From: Lactococcus lactis
GTDB taxonomy: Bacteria > Bacillota > Bacilli > Lactobacillales > Streptococcaceae
Direction of reading: 5' to 3'
DNA length: 64,000 nt
Assembly (NCBI RefSeq): GCF_029023865.1
Contig: NZ_CP118969.1
Coordinates: 62,001-126,000, forward strand
Made by a program: the position numbers and the translations under genes. Every line of letters begins with the position of its first letter. The first letter of the stretch is position 1. Below are positions 1 to 8,755 of this stretch, in pieces. The notes under the pieces are model-generated. The model did not search any database. It was not told the origin of the DNA and saw only the letters and a list, made by a program, of their open reading frames with translations.

Positions 1-922
1 TTGTTTCAAGGACTTCAAGAATTGCTGAAGGTTCAAATTCAAGACCAATAAATTGCTCTTTGATATCTCGCCAATCTCGAACGCCTAAGAAATCTCCTTG
101 GAAATTAATTTCAGTGATTTTACCATTTTCAACATTGACTTGAATATCAATGGCTCCGCCAGTAAATTTAGCGTGATTTTGGAAGGAGAATTTTGGTGAT
201 TCGCCATAATTCCAATCCCAAGTTGCAAATTGCTCATCTCGTATTTTTTTGATTGAGCTAAGTTGGTCATCAGTTAAAACTAATTCACCATCTTTTCCTT
301 CGTCTGTGAGATAGTATTTTAATGCGTCAATAAAACTATCTAAGGTTAAGTCCTCAGGGGCAAAATCTTTGATATTTCCCACACGAGCGCGAACTGATTT
401 AGCCGCTTTACTGACAAATTTTTCATCAGAAACATTGAGAGAACGAATCATTGCTTCAACATCAGTGTCCCAAAGGAGGGTTCCGTGATGCATCAAATAA
501 CCTCCAGCATAGCGTTGGGCATTTCCCGAAATCTTTTTACCCTCAACTTCAAGGTCATTGCGTCCAGTAATTTCAGCTTTGATTCCAACAGCATGGAGTG
601 CTTCATACATCGGTTGAACAAATTTTTTAAAGTTGACAGAGCCAGAATTTTCGACAGGAACAAAAAATGTGAAACAGATGTTTCCTTCATCATGATAAAC
701 TGCACCACCGCCAGATACTCGACGAACAACTTGAACATCATGACTGTCAATGTAGTCTTGATTCACTTCAGCAAAAGTGTTTTGGTTGCGCCCCACAATA
801 ACTGCACGTTTATTTTGCCATAAAGCAAAAACAGGCTCAGTTGGTTTTAGGTGATAAAGTAGCCAGCTGTCCATCGCGATATTTGTGTAAGCGTCTTGAC
901 CTAGATAGTTAATAAATTGCAT
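1..922 (-). CDS. lplL: Lipoate-protein ligase (3' end outside window)
   Basis: Attaches lipoate (via lipoyl-AMP) to E2 and H-protein lysines in the cytoplasm. I read 307 codons from the ATG at 922-920 without a stop, so the C-terminus runs past the window edge. The family's usual length is about 330 residues, so only some 20-30 residues should be missing. Seen: the lipoate-binding glycine motif RRVSGGGAVYHDEG, then GRNDLEVEGKKISGNAQ, and the C-terminal accessory-domain motif NFQGDFLGVRDW. The start is preceded by GGAAGGG. It has its own promoter (995-1023) and a 14-bp dyad in the 5' leader. Confidence 0.9.
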   Translation of the reverse strand, partial: MQFINYLGQDAYTNIAMDSWLLYHLKPTEPVFALWQNKRAVIVGRNQNTFAEVNQDYIDSHDVQVVRRVSGGGAVYHDEGNICFTFFVPVENSGSVNFKKFVQPMYEALHAVGIKAEITGRNDLEVEGKKISGNAQRYAGGYLMHHGTLLWDTDVEAMIRSLNVSDEKFVSKAAKSVRARVGNIKDFAPEDLTLDSFIDALKYYLTDEGKDGELVLTDDQLSSIKKIRDEQFATWDWNYGESPKFSFQNHAKFTGGAIDIQVNVENGKITEINFQGDFLGVRDWRDIKEQFIGLEFEPSAILEVLET

Positions 923-951
923 GTTTATGCATCCCTTCCAAATCCTTGTGC

Positions 952-981
952 TTATTTTGTCAAACAAGTTTGACAAAATAA
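952..981 (-). promoter_or_regulatory. Perfect 14-bp inverted repeat in the lplL leader
   Basis: The arms TTATTTTGTCAAAC (952-965) and GTTTGACAAAATAA (968-981) are exact reverse complements around a 2-base centre. They start about 14 bases downstream of the -10 box and end before the ribosome binding site. That is where a repressor would block transcription. No T-run follows in the direction of the gene, so it is not a simple terminator. The binding protein is unknown. Confidence 0.55.
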
Positions 982-994
982 CACGCACGATTTA

Positions 995-1023
995 ATTATA
1001 CCCTTTGTGAAACAAAATGTAAA
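995..1023 (-). promoter_or_regulatory. Promoter of the lipoate ligase gene
   Basis: Read on the minus strand: -35 TTTACA (1023-1018), a 17-base spacer, and -10 TATAAT (1000-995), close to the sigma-A consensus. It lies about 73 bases upstream of the ATG. Confidence 0.7.
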
Positions 1024-1106
1024 GAGAAATGCTTTACGCTTACAATTACTGTACTATGTGATTTTCACCTCAAAATATTGTGAAATAGATATCATTTGTG
1101 ATAGAT

Positions 1107-1137
1107 GAAAAAAAGACCAGTCTATTTTGACTGGTCT
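1107..1137 (-). terminator. Terminator of the phosphodiesterase gene
   Basis: On the minus strand AGACCAGTC pairs with GACTGGTCT around a 6-base loop and is followed by a T-run. The stem overlaps the last codons of the gene. Confidence 0.85.
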
Positions 1138-1967
1138 TGGATTTCTCGACGAATTTCGAGGGCACGTTCCGGAAAATCGGTGATGATTCCAGCTACATGT
1201 TGTTGAAAAGCTTGTCGTATTTCTGTTTCTTGATTAACTGTCCAAAGACGAAGGGGTCTTTTTGAACTTTTGAGAAGAAGTGGGTGCTTGAAGGCGTAGG
1301 TTCTTCGGGGATGAATTCCTGAAATAAAATCTGTTGAGCTGCCTTTATAATGACTTTTTAGGGTCAAAAGATTTTTTGTCAGATAATTAACTTCAGCCTT
1401 TGAATCAAAAGTGTGTATTTTTTTTAATGAATCAAAATTAAACGAACTATAAATATAGCTAAAGGGCCATTTAGTTTCTGTCATTAAGTCTGAGAGTTTT
1501 TTTTCAATTCCGGGATAGTCAAATTTATCAGTTTTAATTTCGATATTTAAATAACCAGTAAATGATAGGTCTGTAAGTAATTTTAAAACCTCTGACAAAG
1601 TTGGAATTTTTTCGTCAGTAAATTTTGGATTGAACCAAGAACCAGCATCAAATTTCTTTAAATCTATAGCATTCATATTTTTGACAAGACCTTTACCATT
1701 TGTTGTCCGGTCAATTTTCTCATCGTGAATAACAATTAATTCATTATCGAGTGATAAGTGGACATCAAGCTCAATTCCGTCAGCATGGACACGAACAGCT
1801 TCATGAAAAGCGGCCAATGTATTTTCTGGACAGTTGGATTTAGAACCACGATGAGCAAAAACCAATGTTTTAGAAGTGAGGCTTGGCTTGAATTTCAAAT
1901 TGTTTTTGATTTTATTTCTGTCAAGAAAATTATGAAGTTTAAAAACTATTTTTGTGAAGCCAGACAT
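1122..1967 (-). CDS. Glycerophosphodiester phosphodiesterase family protein
   Basis: Hydrolyses glycerophosphodiesters to glycerol-3-phosphate and an alcohol. The 281 residues match the single-domain GDPD family. Seen: FAHRGSKSNCPENTLAAF (catalytic HR and EN), GIELDVHLS (metal-binding E and D), HDEKIDRTT, IEIKTD, and WTVN near the C-terminus. About 37 residues precede the barrel; no convincing signal peptide is visible, so it is probably cytoplasmic. The ATG follows AAGGAAG. Transcribed alone with its own terminator. Confidence 0.88.
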   Translation of the reverse strand: MSGFTKIVFKLHNFLDRNKIKNNLKFKPSLTSKTLVFAHRGSKSNCPENTLAAFHEAVRVHADGIELDVHLSLDNELIVIHDEKIDRTTNGKGLVKNMNAIDLKKFDAGSWFNPKFTDEKIPTLSEVLKLLTDLSFTGYLNIEIKTDKFDYPGIEKKLSDLMTETKWPFSYIYSSFNFDSLKKIHTFDSKAEVNYLTKNLLTLKSHYKGSSTDFISGIHPRRTYAFKHPLLLKSSKRPLRLWTVNQETEIRQAFQQHVAGIITDFPERALEIRREIQDQSK

Positions 1968-1994
1968 TAGTCACTTCCTTTCGATTTGGGAATG

Positions 1995-2045
1995 ATTTTT
2001 ACTGACAAGGCCATAAAAGAAGCACTGATAGGGTCTGTCAGTAAA
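1995..2045 (-). repeat. Inverted pair of the CTGTCAGTAAA word, possible terminator
   Basis: A TTTTTACTGACA-like arm and the exact word at 2035-2045 face each other across about 25 bases, between the HD-protein gene and the phosphodiesterase gene. It could form a long-looped hairpin with A/T tails after the HD-protein stop. Confidence 0.45.
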
Positions 2046-2047
2046 AA

Positions 2048-2698
2048 TTAAAAATGAGTTTCCTTGTATTCTTCTTCGATTTGGCTGACAAAAAGGTGCA
2101 TTATTTTATCACGCTTTTCGCCTAGTCTTTTTCCTTCGGTTGTATTTAATAAATCTTTTAACAAAAACAATTTTTCATAAAAATGATTGAGTGTGGAGTT
2201 ATTTTTTTGACTATGATAGTCTTCTTTAGAATTGTAATCTAAAGGTGGCAGATTTGGGTCATAAAAGACTCGATTTTTTGCCCAACCATATTCAAGTGTC
2301 CTTACAATTCCCCAAGCTCCCATTGCATCAAGGCGGTCAGCATCTTGTACAATTTGTCCATTCAAAGAGAGTGTTTTTCTCTCAATTAAATTACTTGAAA
2401 AACTCATGTTGTCAATAATCATAAAAAGTTCATCAATGAGCTTTTTATCAATTTTAAGCTCATTTAAAAATTGCGCAACTTTAGCTTTTTGTTTAGGAAC
2501 ATCATCTGTTAATTTTTCATCATAAGTATCATGTAAATAACAAGTTGCTAGAACAAGTTCTTGATTTGCTGACGGCTCTGTCAGTAAAATTTTTTGAGCA
2601 AGAGCAACGACCCGTTCAATATGGTCAAAGCCATGTCCATCATTATTTTTATCATGAATTTCTTGAGCAAATCTTTTAATTTTCTTTAAATCAATCAA
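2048..2698 (-). CDS. HD-domain metal-dependent phosphohydrolase
   Basis: A probable metal-dependent phosphohydrolase of the HD superfamily (YedJ-like); the substrate is unknown. Seen: HGFDHIERV (first His), CYLHDTYDEKL (the HD pair), and QDADRLDAMGAWGI (the distal Asp). I place the start at TTG 2698-2696 (reading L-I-D-L-K-K) because GGAG sits 7 bases upstream; an in-frame ATG at 2752 lacks a ribosome binding site. This gives 216 residues. It contains one copy of the window-wide word (2578-2588). Confidence 0.8.
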   Translation of the reverse strand: MIDLKKIKRFAQEIHDKNNDGHGFDHIERVVALAQKILLTEPSANQELVLATCYLHDTYDEKLTDDVPKQKAKVAQFLNELKIDKKLIDELFMIIDNMSFSSNLIERKTLSLNGQIVQDADRLDAMGAWGIVRTLEYGWAKNRVFYDPNLPPLDYNSKEDYHSQKNNSTLNHFYEKLFLLKDLLNTTEGKRLGEKRDKIMHLFVSQIEEEYKETHF

Positions 2699-2814
2699 GT
2701 TAAATCTCCAAAATAAATGACTTGAGTTTACACCAGTGTCAACTAAAAGCAAATAGTGTAAACTGGTAAATCCTCAAGATTAGTAAGGCTAAGGAAGTAA
2801 AATTTGAAAATGAA

Positions 2815-3840
2815 TTATTTGAAATAGTTGATTCCCATTGCAGACTTAACTTCATCAAGAGTTTGACTGGCTACAGTTTGGGCCTTAAGTGAGCCTGCTT
2901 TAAGCATGTCGTATACGTAGTCCATATTTTGTGCAAACTCAATACGACGTTCACGGATTGGTGAAAGTTCGCGGTCAAGAACATCAAGAAGGAAACGTTT
3001 TGTTTTCACATCACCAAGACCACCCGCTTGATATTGGGCTTTCATTTCAGCAATTTGCTCTGCATCTTCAGCTTTACCAAAAACGTCAAGATAATGGAAA
3101 ACCATGTTTCCTTCAATTTTACCAGGATCTTCAACTTTGATATGGTCAGGGTCAGTATACATTGACATCACTTTTTTCTTGAGTGTGTCCATGTCATCAG
3201 CAAGGAAAATTCCGTTTCCAAGAGATTTAGACATTTTGGCATTTCCGTCAAGTCCAGGTAAACGACCAGCAGCTTCATTTTCAGGGTAAATTCCTTCTGG
3301 TTCAACTAAAACATCTGTGTGATAAGCATTATTAAATGAGCGAACAATTTCTCGTGTTTGTTCAATCATTGGTTTTTGATCATTTCCGACTGGAACATGA
3401 GTGGCTTTAAAAGCAGTAATATCAGCAGCTTGAGAAACAGGATACACTAAAAAGCCGGCAGGGATTGATTCACCAAAAGCTTTTTGTGCAATCTCTGTTT
3501 TTACAGTAGGATTGCGTTCAAGGCGGGCAAGTGAAACTAAATTCATATAATACATTGAAAGTTCAGCCAGTTCAGGAATTTGACTTTGAATGAAAATGGT
3601 TGATTTTTCAGGGTCAAGTCCTGCTGCTAAGTAGTCAAGGGCAACATCACCGACAGATTGACGAATGAGTTCAGGTTCTTTTGCATGGTCAGTTAAAGCT
3701 TGTTGGTCAGCTAAAAAGACAAACATATTGTATTTATCTTCATTTTGCATTTTGACACGATTTTGCAAAGAGCCTACATAGTGGCCGATGTGAAGTTTTC
3801 CTGTTGGACGGTCTCCAGTTAAAATAGTTGGTTTTGTCAT
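2815..3840 (-). CDS. trpS: Tryptophanyl-tRNA synthetase
   Basis: Charges tRNA-Trp; a class I synthetase. The 341 residues fit the longer Gram-positive form. Seen: [17 protein letters not shown] (HIGH motif, residues about 9-25) and [11 protein letters not shown] (KMSKS loop, about residue 200). The start ATG follows AAGGAGAAC. It is preceded by a tryptophan-type T-box leader and its own promoter, so expression should rise when tRNA-Trp is uncharged. Confidence 0.97.
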   Translation of the reverse strand: MTKPTILTGDRPTGKLHIGHYVGSLQNRVKMQNEDKYNMFVFLADQQALTDHAKEPELIRQSVGDVALDYLAAGLDPEKSTIFIQSQIPELAELSMYYMNLVSLARLERNPTVKTEIAQKAFGESIPAGFLVYPVSQAADITAFKATHVPVGNDQKPMIEQTREIVRSFNNAYHTDVLVEPEGIYPENEAAGRLPGLDGNAKMSKSLGNGIFLADDMDTLKKKVMSMYTDPDHIKVEDPGKIEGNMVFHYLDVFGKAEDAEQIAEMKAQYQAGGLGDVKTKRFLLDVLDRELSPIRERRIEFAQNMDYVYDMLKAGSLKAQTVASQTLDEVKSAMGINYFK

Positions 3841-3883
3841 TTTGTTCTCCTTATGTGTGTTTGGATTAGATTGATTATTGAAG

Positions 3884-3903
3884 AGTGTAAACTGGTTTAC
3901 ACT
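3884..3903. repeat. GTGTAAAC/GTTTACAC inverted repeat
   Basis: AGTGTAAAC and GTTTACACT face each other with TG between them, located between the T-box terminator and the trpS start. Related sequences occur near 2730-2771, 8708-8737 and 36721-36750. Confidence 0.5.
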
Positions 3904-3911
3904 AAATAAAA

Positions 3912-4168
3912 AATAAAAAAAGCACCCATAGAACTATAAAAAGTCCTACGGGCGCTTTGAGCGCGGTGCCACCGTAAATTTAAAATCAAATGATTTTCTT
4001 AGAACTTGTCAAAAAACAAGTTGCTCTGTAACGGAAGCGGCCGTGATTCTTTATTTTTTTAAATCAAATTTATTAGTTAATCACAAGCCCATTCACTTTG
4101 CTGAAAACGTTGGTTTGCACAACCACCAACTTCCTAAAGATTTCAAAATCAAAGTTACTTTCTTGTTG
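3912..4168 (-). ncRNA. T-box leader of trpS (tryptophan specifier)
   Basis: The conserved T-box sequence reads CGGTGGCACCGCG on the minus strand (near 3960-3975). It is followed by a GC-rich terminator (CGCCCGTAGGA, loop, TCTATGGGTGC, then T-run; about 3912-3958). Upstream, AAGTGAATGGGC (about 4089-4100) places TGG, a Trp codon, in the specifier position. This is the expected tRNA-sensing antitermination leader for a synthetase gene. Confidence 0.92.
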
Positions 4169-4174
4169 TTTTAA

Positions 4175-4203
4175 ATTTTACACTTTTTGTAATGAACTGT
4201 CAA
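4175..4203 (-). promoter_or_regulatory. trpS promoter
   Basis: Minus strand: TTGACA (4203-4198), 17-base spacer, TAAAAT (4180-4175), directly upstream of the T-box leader. Confidence 0.8.
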
Positions 4204-4341
4204 ACTTTAAAAAGTAGAAAATCAATTTGCTTGAATTCACAATTGCAAAAAGATATACTCAAATTACAAGAGAGAATTACAAATACAACTTAAGTATTAA
4301 ATTCATAAAGCAATTGCACAGTTCTATTAAGGAGGAAAAAA

Positions 4342-4779
4342 ATGAAAAATATCTCTACTGCATCAGCACATTGGGAGGACACTTTAGAAAATGGTTTTGG
4401 CACAATTTCTGCTGAAAGTTCTCAAATTTTTACAGAAACTCCCTATAATTTCAAAGCACGTTCAGAAAGTCAAGCTCATATTACCACACCAGAAGAACTT
4501 TTGGGAGCTGCTCATGCAGCCTGTTTTAGTATGGCATTCTCAATGGTTTTAGGACAAAAAGGCTTAGTAGCAACTTCTATTGACACAACGGCAGATGTTA
4601 CTTTTGAAGCAACAGCAGATGGTCCAGCGATTACAAAAATTAAATTGACTAATCGTTCAGTGGTACCAGAACTTTCTGAAGCTGATTTTCAAGAAATTGC
4701 CAAAGTAGTAAAGGAAAGCTGTCCAGTATCTAAGGCTCTGTCAGGAGTCGATATTGAACTTGAAGCAACTTTAGGCTAG
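4342..4779 (+). CDS. OsmC/Ohr-family peroxidase-like protein
   Basis: A small thiol-dependent peroxidase of the OsmC/Ohr family that reduces organic hydroperoxides in the cytoplasm. The 145 residues match an OsmC subunit. Both catalytic cysteines are visible: AAHAACFSMAF (about residue 59) and KESCPVSKAL (about residue 126). HWEDTLENGFGT at the N-terminus is typical of the OsmC subgroup. Strong AAGGAGG ribosome binding site. Monocistronic with its own terminator. Confidence 0.88.
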   Translation: MKNISTASAHWEDTLENGFGTISAESSQIFTETPYNFKARSESQAHITTPEELLGAAHAACFSMAFSMVLGQKGLVATSIDTTADVTFEATADGPAITKIKLTNRSVVPELSEADFQEIAKVVKESCPVSKALSGVDIELEATLG

Positions 4780-4802
4780 TCTATTTTATAGAATAAATGA
4801 AA

Positions 4803-4836
4803 AACTAAGTTATCAATGAATAGCTTAGTTTTTTGC
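4803..4836 (+). terminator. Terminator after the OsmC-family gene
   Basis: AACTAAG and CTTAGTT pair around a roughly 13-base loop and are followed by TTTTTT. Confidence 0.75.
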
Positions 4837-4874
4837 ATAAACTGGTGAAATAATGACGAAAAATGAGGCCTTTC

Positions 4875-4883
4875 TGATATAAT
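4875..4883 (+). promoter_or_regulatory. Extended -10 promoter of the amino-acid permease
   Basis: TGATATAAT (TGnTATAAT) about 57 bases upstream of the ATG; the -35 region is poor. Confidence 0.5.
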
Positions 4884-4939
4884 TTAACTAACAATAAATT
4901 TAACAAAGTCTTAACTTAATTAAAATAAGTGGGGTCTCA

Positions 4940-6253
4940 ATGAAAGAAAATAAATTATTATCACCGGCAGCCATTTTTCTGTTGGGTGTGAATTCCATTA
5001 TTGGTTCAGGAATTTTCTTACTTTCTGGCAAAATTTATGAAGATGCAGGAATTTGGAGTTTACTGGCTATTTTATGTGCTGGTTTATCGATTTTTGTGAT
5101 TGCTTTTGCTTATGCCAACATGAGTAAAATTTATTCAAAAAATGGTGGAGCTTTTGTTTATGCTAAAGAAACTTTTGGGCGTTTTCCAGGCTTTATTGTG
5201 GGAATGGTGACATGGTTGCTAGGTACAGTGACACTAGCTACAGAGGTTTCGGCTTTACTGACAGCAATGAAAATGATTCTTCCAAATCTTAATAGTCTGT
5301 TAATTGGTATCATTATTATTTTAGCCCTAGGAATCATCTCCTATTTTGGGAGTTCAATTATTGCTGGTTTAGACAATCTGACTTCTTTTGTGAAAATTGT
5401 CTTAGTTCTTGTTTTTATTTTTACTTGTCTATGGTTGGTACGTGGTCTTAATTTTTCAAGTCCAAATTTACTGACAGCTTCGTCAGCAAATTTAGGTGGC
5501 TTTAAAGGATTTCTGTCAGCTTACGGTACTGTATTCTTTTTCTTCACCGGCTTTTCATTTCTACCGGTGAATGCTGAAAAAATGAAAAATCCAGCAAAAA
5601 ATTTACCAAAAATGATGTCCCTTGTCATGTTAACCTGTTTGGCTGTTTATCTGATTATTCAAACCATTACCATTGGGGCATTGGGGCCAGAACTGACTAA
5701 AACACTTGTGCCTGCGGCAACAGCTTTTAGTAAAATCGTGGGTAGCATTGGAATTCCGCTCTTTGTTGTCGGAATATGTTTTTCAATTTTTGGTGTTATT
5801 GTTGCGACCACTTTTAATACACCAACAATTTTAGCCAGTTTGGCTCAGGCTCATGAAGATGTGCCTATGTTTGTTTCTAAAAATAATCGCTTTGGAACCC
5901 CCACTTGGGCAATTATTTTGACGACAGTTTGTGGAATAGCTCTCTTTTTGAGTGGAAATTATGTTTTTCTGAGTGGGCTGACTGTCTTTATGAGTTTTGT
6001 TCAATATTTATCAACTGGACTTGCTAACATTAAGAAAAAATTCCTTTTGATTGGAATTGGTTCGGTTCTCTTTTCATTGGTTTTACTGACAAGCTTTACT
6101 TTATCCGTCCTAATTTTAGGTTTAGGAATCTTGATATTACTTGTTATGATTTATTTTGTCGTTAAATTAGATGATGATGAACGTGAAAAATGGCTCAAAG
6201 AACACCAAGAAAAGTCAAAAGGAGCAGATGTCAATACTGTTAAACGTTTGTAA
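4940..6253 (+). CDS. APC-superfamily amino-acid permease
   Basis: A 437-residue, strongly hydrophobic protein of the amino acid-polyamine-organocation superfamily with about 12 membrane helices. The N-terminus has the family signature in helix 1 (VNSIIGSGIFLLSG), where the substrate backbone binds. FSFLPVNAEKMKNPAKNLPK marks the helix 6 region and its loop. The C-terminus is charged and cytoplasmic (DDDEREKWLKEHQEKSK). Substrate cannot be inferred from the sequence. Confidence 0.85.
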   Translation: MKENKLLSPAAIFLLGVNSIIGSGIFLLSGKIYEDAGIWSLLAILCAGLSIFVIAFAYANMSKIYSKNGGAFVYAKETFGRFPGFIVGMVTWLLGTVTLATEVSALLTAMKMILPNLNSLLIGIIIILALGIISYFGSSIIAGLDNLTSFVKIVLVLVFIFTCLWLVRGLNFSSPNLLTASSANLGGFKGFLSAYGTVFFFFTGFSFLPVNAEKMKNPAKNLPKMMSLVMLTCLAVYLIIQTITIGALGPELTKTLVPAATAFSKIVGSIGIPLFVVGICFSIFGVIVATTFNTPTILASLAQAHEDVPMFVSKNNRFGTPTWAIILTTVCGIALFLSGNYVFLSGLTVFMSFVQYLSTGLANIKKKFLLIGIGSVLFSLVLLTSFTLSVLILGLGILILLVMIYFVVKLDDDEREKWLKEHQEKSKGADVNTVKRL

Positions 6254-6312
6254 GTAATTTTTAGAAATTTTATTTTACTGAAGAAAGCTGTCAGTAAAAT
6301 AAGGAGAAAAAT

Positions 6313-6662
6313 ATGACAAAAAAAGAATATACATTTTGGTTGTTGAGCAGTATTTTTTTAATAATTGGTCTAATTTTGCAATTCATCCCCAGTCATTCAA
6401 TACAAATGCTAGTTTTACTGCTTTAATAATTGGACTAGTTTTAGTTTTTTTCATTAAGGACAAAAATGAATCGAGAAAACCATTACCCGAAAAGTTTTAT
6501 CAGAAAAAAGTTTTTTGGGCTTGGATTTTTATTCCACTCTTTGTAATTTTGTTTATTTATTCTATTTTTTTGAAAAAAGAGTCTCCTTATAATTTTATGA
6601 TGATAATTTTAGTTGTTGATATGATTATCTTTAACTATTTCGGTACGAAGTATAAATGGTAG
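6313..6662 (+). pseudogene. Small membrane protein gene with a frameshift
   Basis: A strong AAGGAG site precedes ATG 6313. That frame gives a membrane segment (FWLLSSIFLIIGLILQFI) and stops at 6427-6429. The next frame then carries on as TALIIGLVLVFFIKDKNESR with two further hydrophobic segments, ending at 6662. The pieces join if one base has been lost between about 6345 and 6420; the T7 run near 6350 is a candidate site. Unknown family of about three membrane segments. It follows the permease by 60 bases, separated by an inverted copy of the 11-base word. Confidence 0.55.
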
Positions 6663-6670
6663 ATAAAAAA

Positions 6671-6720
6671 TACTGACAGCTCAATTCTGTCAGTAAAAAA
6701 ACTCGGTTTCCCGAGTTTTT
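6671..6720. terminator. Bidirectional terminators between the small membrane gene and plsX
   Basis: Two stacked hairpins: ACTGACAG...CTGTCAGT (6671-6694) and ACTCGG...CCGAGT (6701-6716). A/T tracts lie on both sides, so they serve both convergent genes. Confidence 0.8.
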
Positions 6721-7715
6721 TATTTGTCCATTTTTTCAAAATGTTCGACTAATTTACCAGAAACATCTGATTCCAACATTTTATGAATTTGTTTCAAGGC
6801 AGAGGCAATCGCCAATTCACTTGAATTTCCGTGAGCTTTAACAACAGGTGCTTTAAGACCAACAAAAGCAGCTCCACCAGCTCCATCTGTACTCATCAAA
6901 TCTTTAAGTCCAGACAAAGGTTTTTTAATTAGAGCCCCACCAATTTTAGTGGTGACACTACCAGCCATGATGGCTGATTTTATTTCTTTCATGAGAACAG
7001 TTGCTGTTCCTTCAATCGCTTTTAAAATGGCGTTTCCCGTGAAACCATCGGTTACTACAACATCAGCCCCACCTGAAAGTAAATCACGAGATTCAATATT
7101 TCCGATGAAGTTGATTTCAGACATAGCTGACAAAATTTCATGCGCTTCTTTGACAGTTGGCGAACCTTTAGATTCTTCGGCACCATTAGAAATCAAAGCA
7201 ACACGTGGTTTATTGATGCCGCGAACATTTTCAGCGTAATATGAACCCAAAATGGCAAAATCAACTAAGTGGTGGGCCGTATTTTCAGTATTTGCTCCCA
7301 AATCAAGCATATCAAAACCGCGACCATCAGCTGTCGGTAAGGTTGACATCAAGGCTGGACGTGACACTTGCTTAATTCTCTTAACCAAAAGTAAGCCGGC
7401 GGTTAAAAGTGCACCAGTTGAGCCGGCAGACAAGACTGCATCAGCCTCTCCTTTTTTCACAGCAGTCACAGCTCGGACAAGTGAGCTGTCTTTTTTTGAT
7501 TTAATGGCAGCAACTGGATCATCATGAAAATCAATGATTTCAGTTGTTTCAACAATCTCAATATTTGTTTCATCGTCTAAAAATTGACGAATTTTTGCCC
7601 CATCTCCGTAGAGTTGGAAGGTAACATCAGAAAGTTCTTTCTTTGCCAAGTTTACACCTTTGACAATATTTTCGGGAGCAAAATCTCCTCCCATTGCATC
7701 AATTGCAATTTTCAT
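6720..7715 (-). CDS. plsX: Phosphate acyltransferase PlsX
   Basis: Converts acyl-ACP plus phosphate to acyl-phosphate, the first step of phosphatidic acid synthesis in most Gram-positives (PlsX/PlsY/PlsC). The 331 residues are the usual length. Seen: [20 protein letters not shown] at the N-terminus, [17 protein letters not shown], and [19 protein letters not shown] precedes the ATG. The acpP gene, which often follows plsX in streptococci, is not next to it. A plsC homologue lies at 50.5 kb. Confidence 0.96.
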   Translation of the reverse strand: MKIAIDAMGGDFAPENIVKGVNLAKKELSDVTFQLYGDGAKIRQFLDDETNIEIVETTEIIDFHDDPVAAIKSKKDSSLVRAVTAVKKGEADAVLSAGSTGALLTAGLLLVKRIKQVSRPALMSTLPTADGRGFDMLDLGANTENTAHHLVDFAILGSYYAENVRGINKPRVALISNGAEESKGSPTVKEAHEILSAMSEINFIGNIESRDLLSGGADVVVTDGFTGNAILKAIEGTATVLMKEIKSAIMAGSVTTKIGGALIKKPLSGLKDLMSTDGAGGAAFVGLKAPVVKAHGNSSELAIASALKQIHKMLESDVSGKLVEHFEKMDK

Positions 7716-7761
7716 ATTTTTATTTTCTCCAAATCAAATAATCTCTCATTAAAATTATAAC

Positions 7762-7791
7762 AAAAAAAGTGACCAGATAGTCACTTTTTTT
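7762..7791. terminator. Bidirectional terminator between the HAD gene and plsX
   Basis: AAGTGAC (7767-7773) pairs with GTCACTT (7780-7786) around a 6-base loop. A-run and T-run flank it, so it works in both directions. On the minus strand it ends the HAD transcript just before plsX. Confidence 0.8.
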
Positions 7792-7817
7792 CACAATAGG
7801 AAATCTATTGAATAAAA

Positions 7818-8630
7818 TTATTCTTCATTTAAAATATTTTCAATCTCAACCAGTACAGCATCTTCGTCATTAGAAAGAATGACTTTATCAGCTAGTTCAA
7901 GAATTTCAGGCGCTGCGTTACTGACAGCAAAAGAAGAACCAGCGTATTCAAACATTTCCAAATCATTCATTTGGTCACCAAAAACAGCTAAATTTTCAGG
8001 GAGCCAGTTAAAATGTGCTAACAAATGTGCCAAACCAGAAGCTTTAGAAATACCATTTGGCACAATGTCAATACTAGTAAAACCAGTTGTTGTTGCCCTT
8101 ACGAAAGAGAGTCTGTCTGTAATCCATTGCTCACAGTCACGCAAGTGGTCTTCGGGGAAGTTGGTTGTAACCTTGAGCAATTTGTCATCAATTTCATCTA
8201 AGCGATGGTAAAGTTGACAGTTAGGGTAATAAAGTTTTGCATGAGTAAGGTATTCTTTAGAAATACCTTCAGGATAATAAGCACCTTTAAGGCCAGAAAT
8301 TAAATAGTCATTTTTGGGTCTAAACGGCATCTCTTGCAAGTCATCAATTAATTCTTGAGTTTGAGCAACAGTCAAATCTTTTGCAAAGAGAATTTCTCCT
8401 TTATAAGCAACAACTCCACCATTCTCAGCAACAAAAGCCATTTGATCTTTATATTCTGAAAAAACTTCAATCAAACCAAGTAAAGAACGTCCAGAAGAAG
8501 CAGCAAAAAGAAGATTTCTATCTTGAATTTTTTTAATTACTTCAGCGAGTTTTTTGTGATTATACGAATGGTCATTGCGCAGAAAAGTTCCGTCCATATC
8601 TGTCGCAAAAAGTTTTAAATTTTGATTCAT
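7818..8630 (-). CDS. Cof-type HAD-superfamily sugar-phosphate phosphatase
   Basis: A cytoplasmic HAD phosphatase with a Cof/YbiV-type C2 cap; such enzymes usually act on sugar phosphates. 270 residues. Seen: FATDMDGTFLRNDHSYN (motif I, residues 9-25), AASSGRS (motif II), KASGLAHL (motif III lysine) and FGDQMNDLEMF (motif IV). GGGGGAG ribosome binding site. A perfect cre palindrome lies 15-38 bases upstream of the start, so carbon-catabolite control by CcpA is likely. Confidence 0.9.
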   Translation of the reverse strand: MNQNLKLFATDMDGTFLRNDHSYNHKKLAEVIKKIQDRNLLFAASSGRSLLGLIEVFSEYKDQMAFVAENGGVVAYKGEILFAKDLTVAQTQELIDDLQEMPFRPKNDYLISGLKGAYYPEGISKEYLTHAKLYYPNCQLYHRLDEIDDKLLKVTTNFPEDHLRDCEQWITDRLSFVRATTTGFTSIDIVPNGISKASGLAHLLAHFNWLPENLAVFGDQMNDLEMFEYAGSSFAVSNAAPEILELADKVILSNDEDAVLVEIENILNEE

Positions 8631-8644
8631 GACTTCTCCCCCAG

Positions 8645-8668
8645 TCCACTGTTAGCGCTAACAGTGGA
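8645..8668 (-). promoter_or_regulatory. Perfect 24-bp cre-type palindrome (CcpA site)
   Basis: The core TGTTAGCGCTAACA (8650-8663) fits the cre consensus TGWNANCGNTNWCA. The dyad extends perfectly to 24 bases (TCCACTGTTAGC and its complement). It sits between the upstream hairpins and the ribosome binding site of the HAD gene, a roadblock position expected for repression. Confidence 0.75.
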
Positions 8669-8679
8669 TGAAAATGAAT

Positions 8680-8736
8680 TCTGTCAGTAAATTTTACTGA
8701 CAGAACTGTAAACTTGGTTTACACAACAGTGTAAAC
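8680..8736 (-). terminator. Paired-word hairpin and GTTTACAC repeat after the ABC-F gene
   Basis: CTGTCAGTAAA (8681-8691) and TTTACTGACAG (8693-8703) form a nearly loopless 13-bp dyad. Next to it is a GTAAAC...GTTTACAC...GTGTAAAC cluster. Together they separate the ABC-F gene from the HAD gene; termination is inferred from the hairpin. Confidence 0.55.
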
Positions 8737-8755
8737 GAACTAAATAATAATAAAT

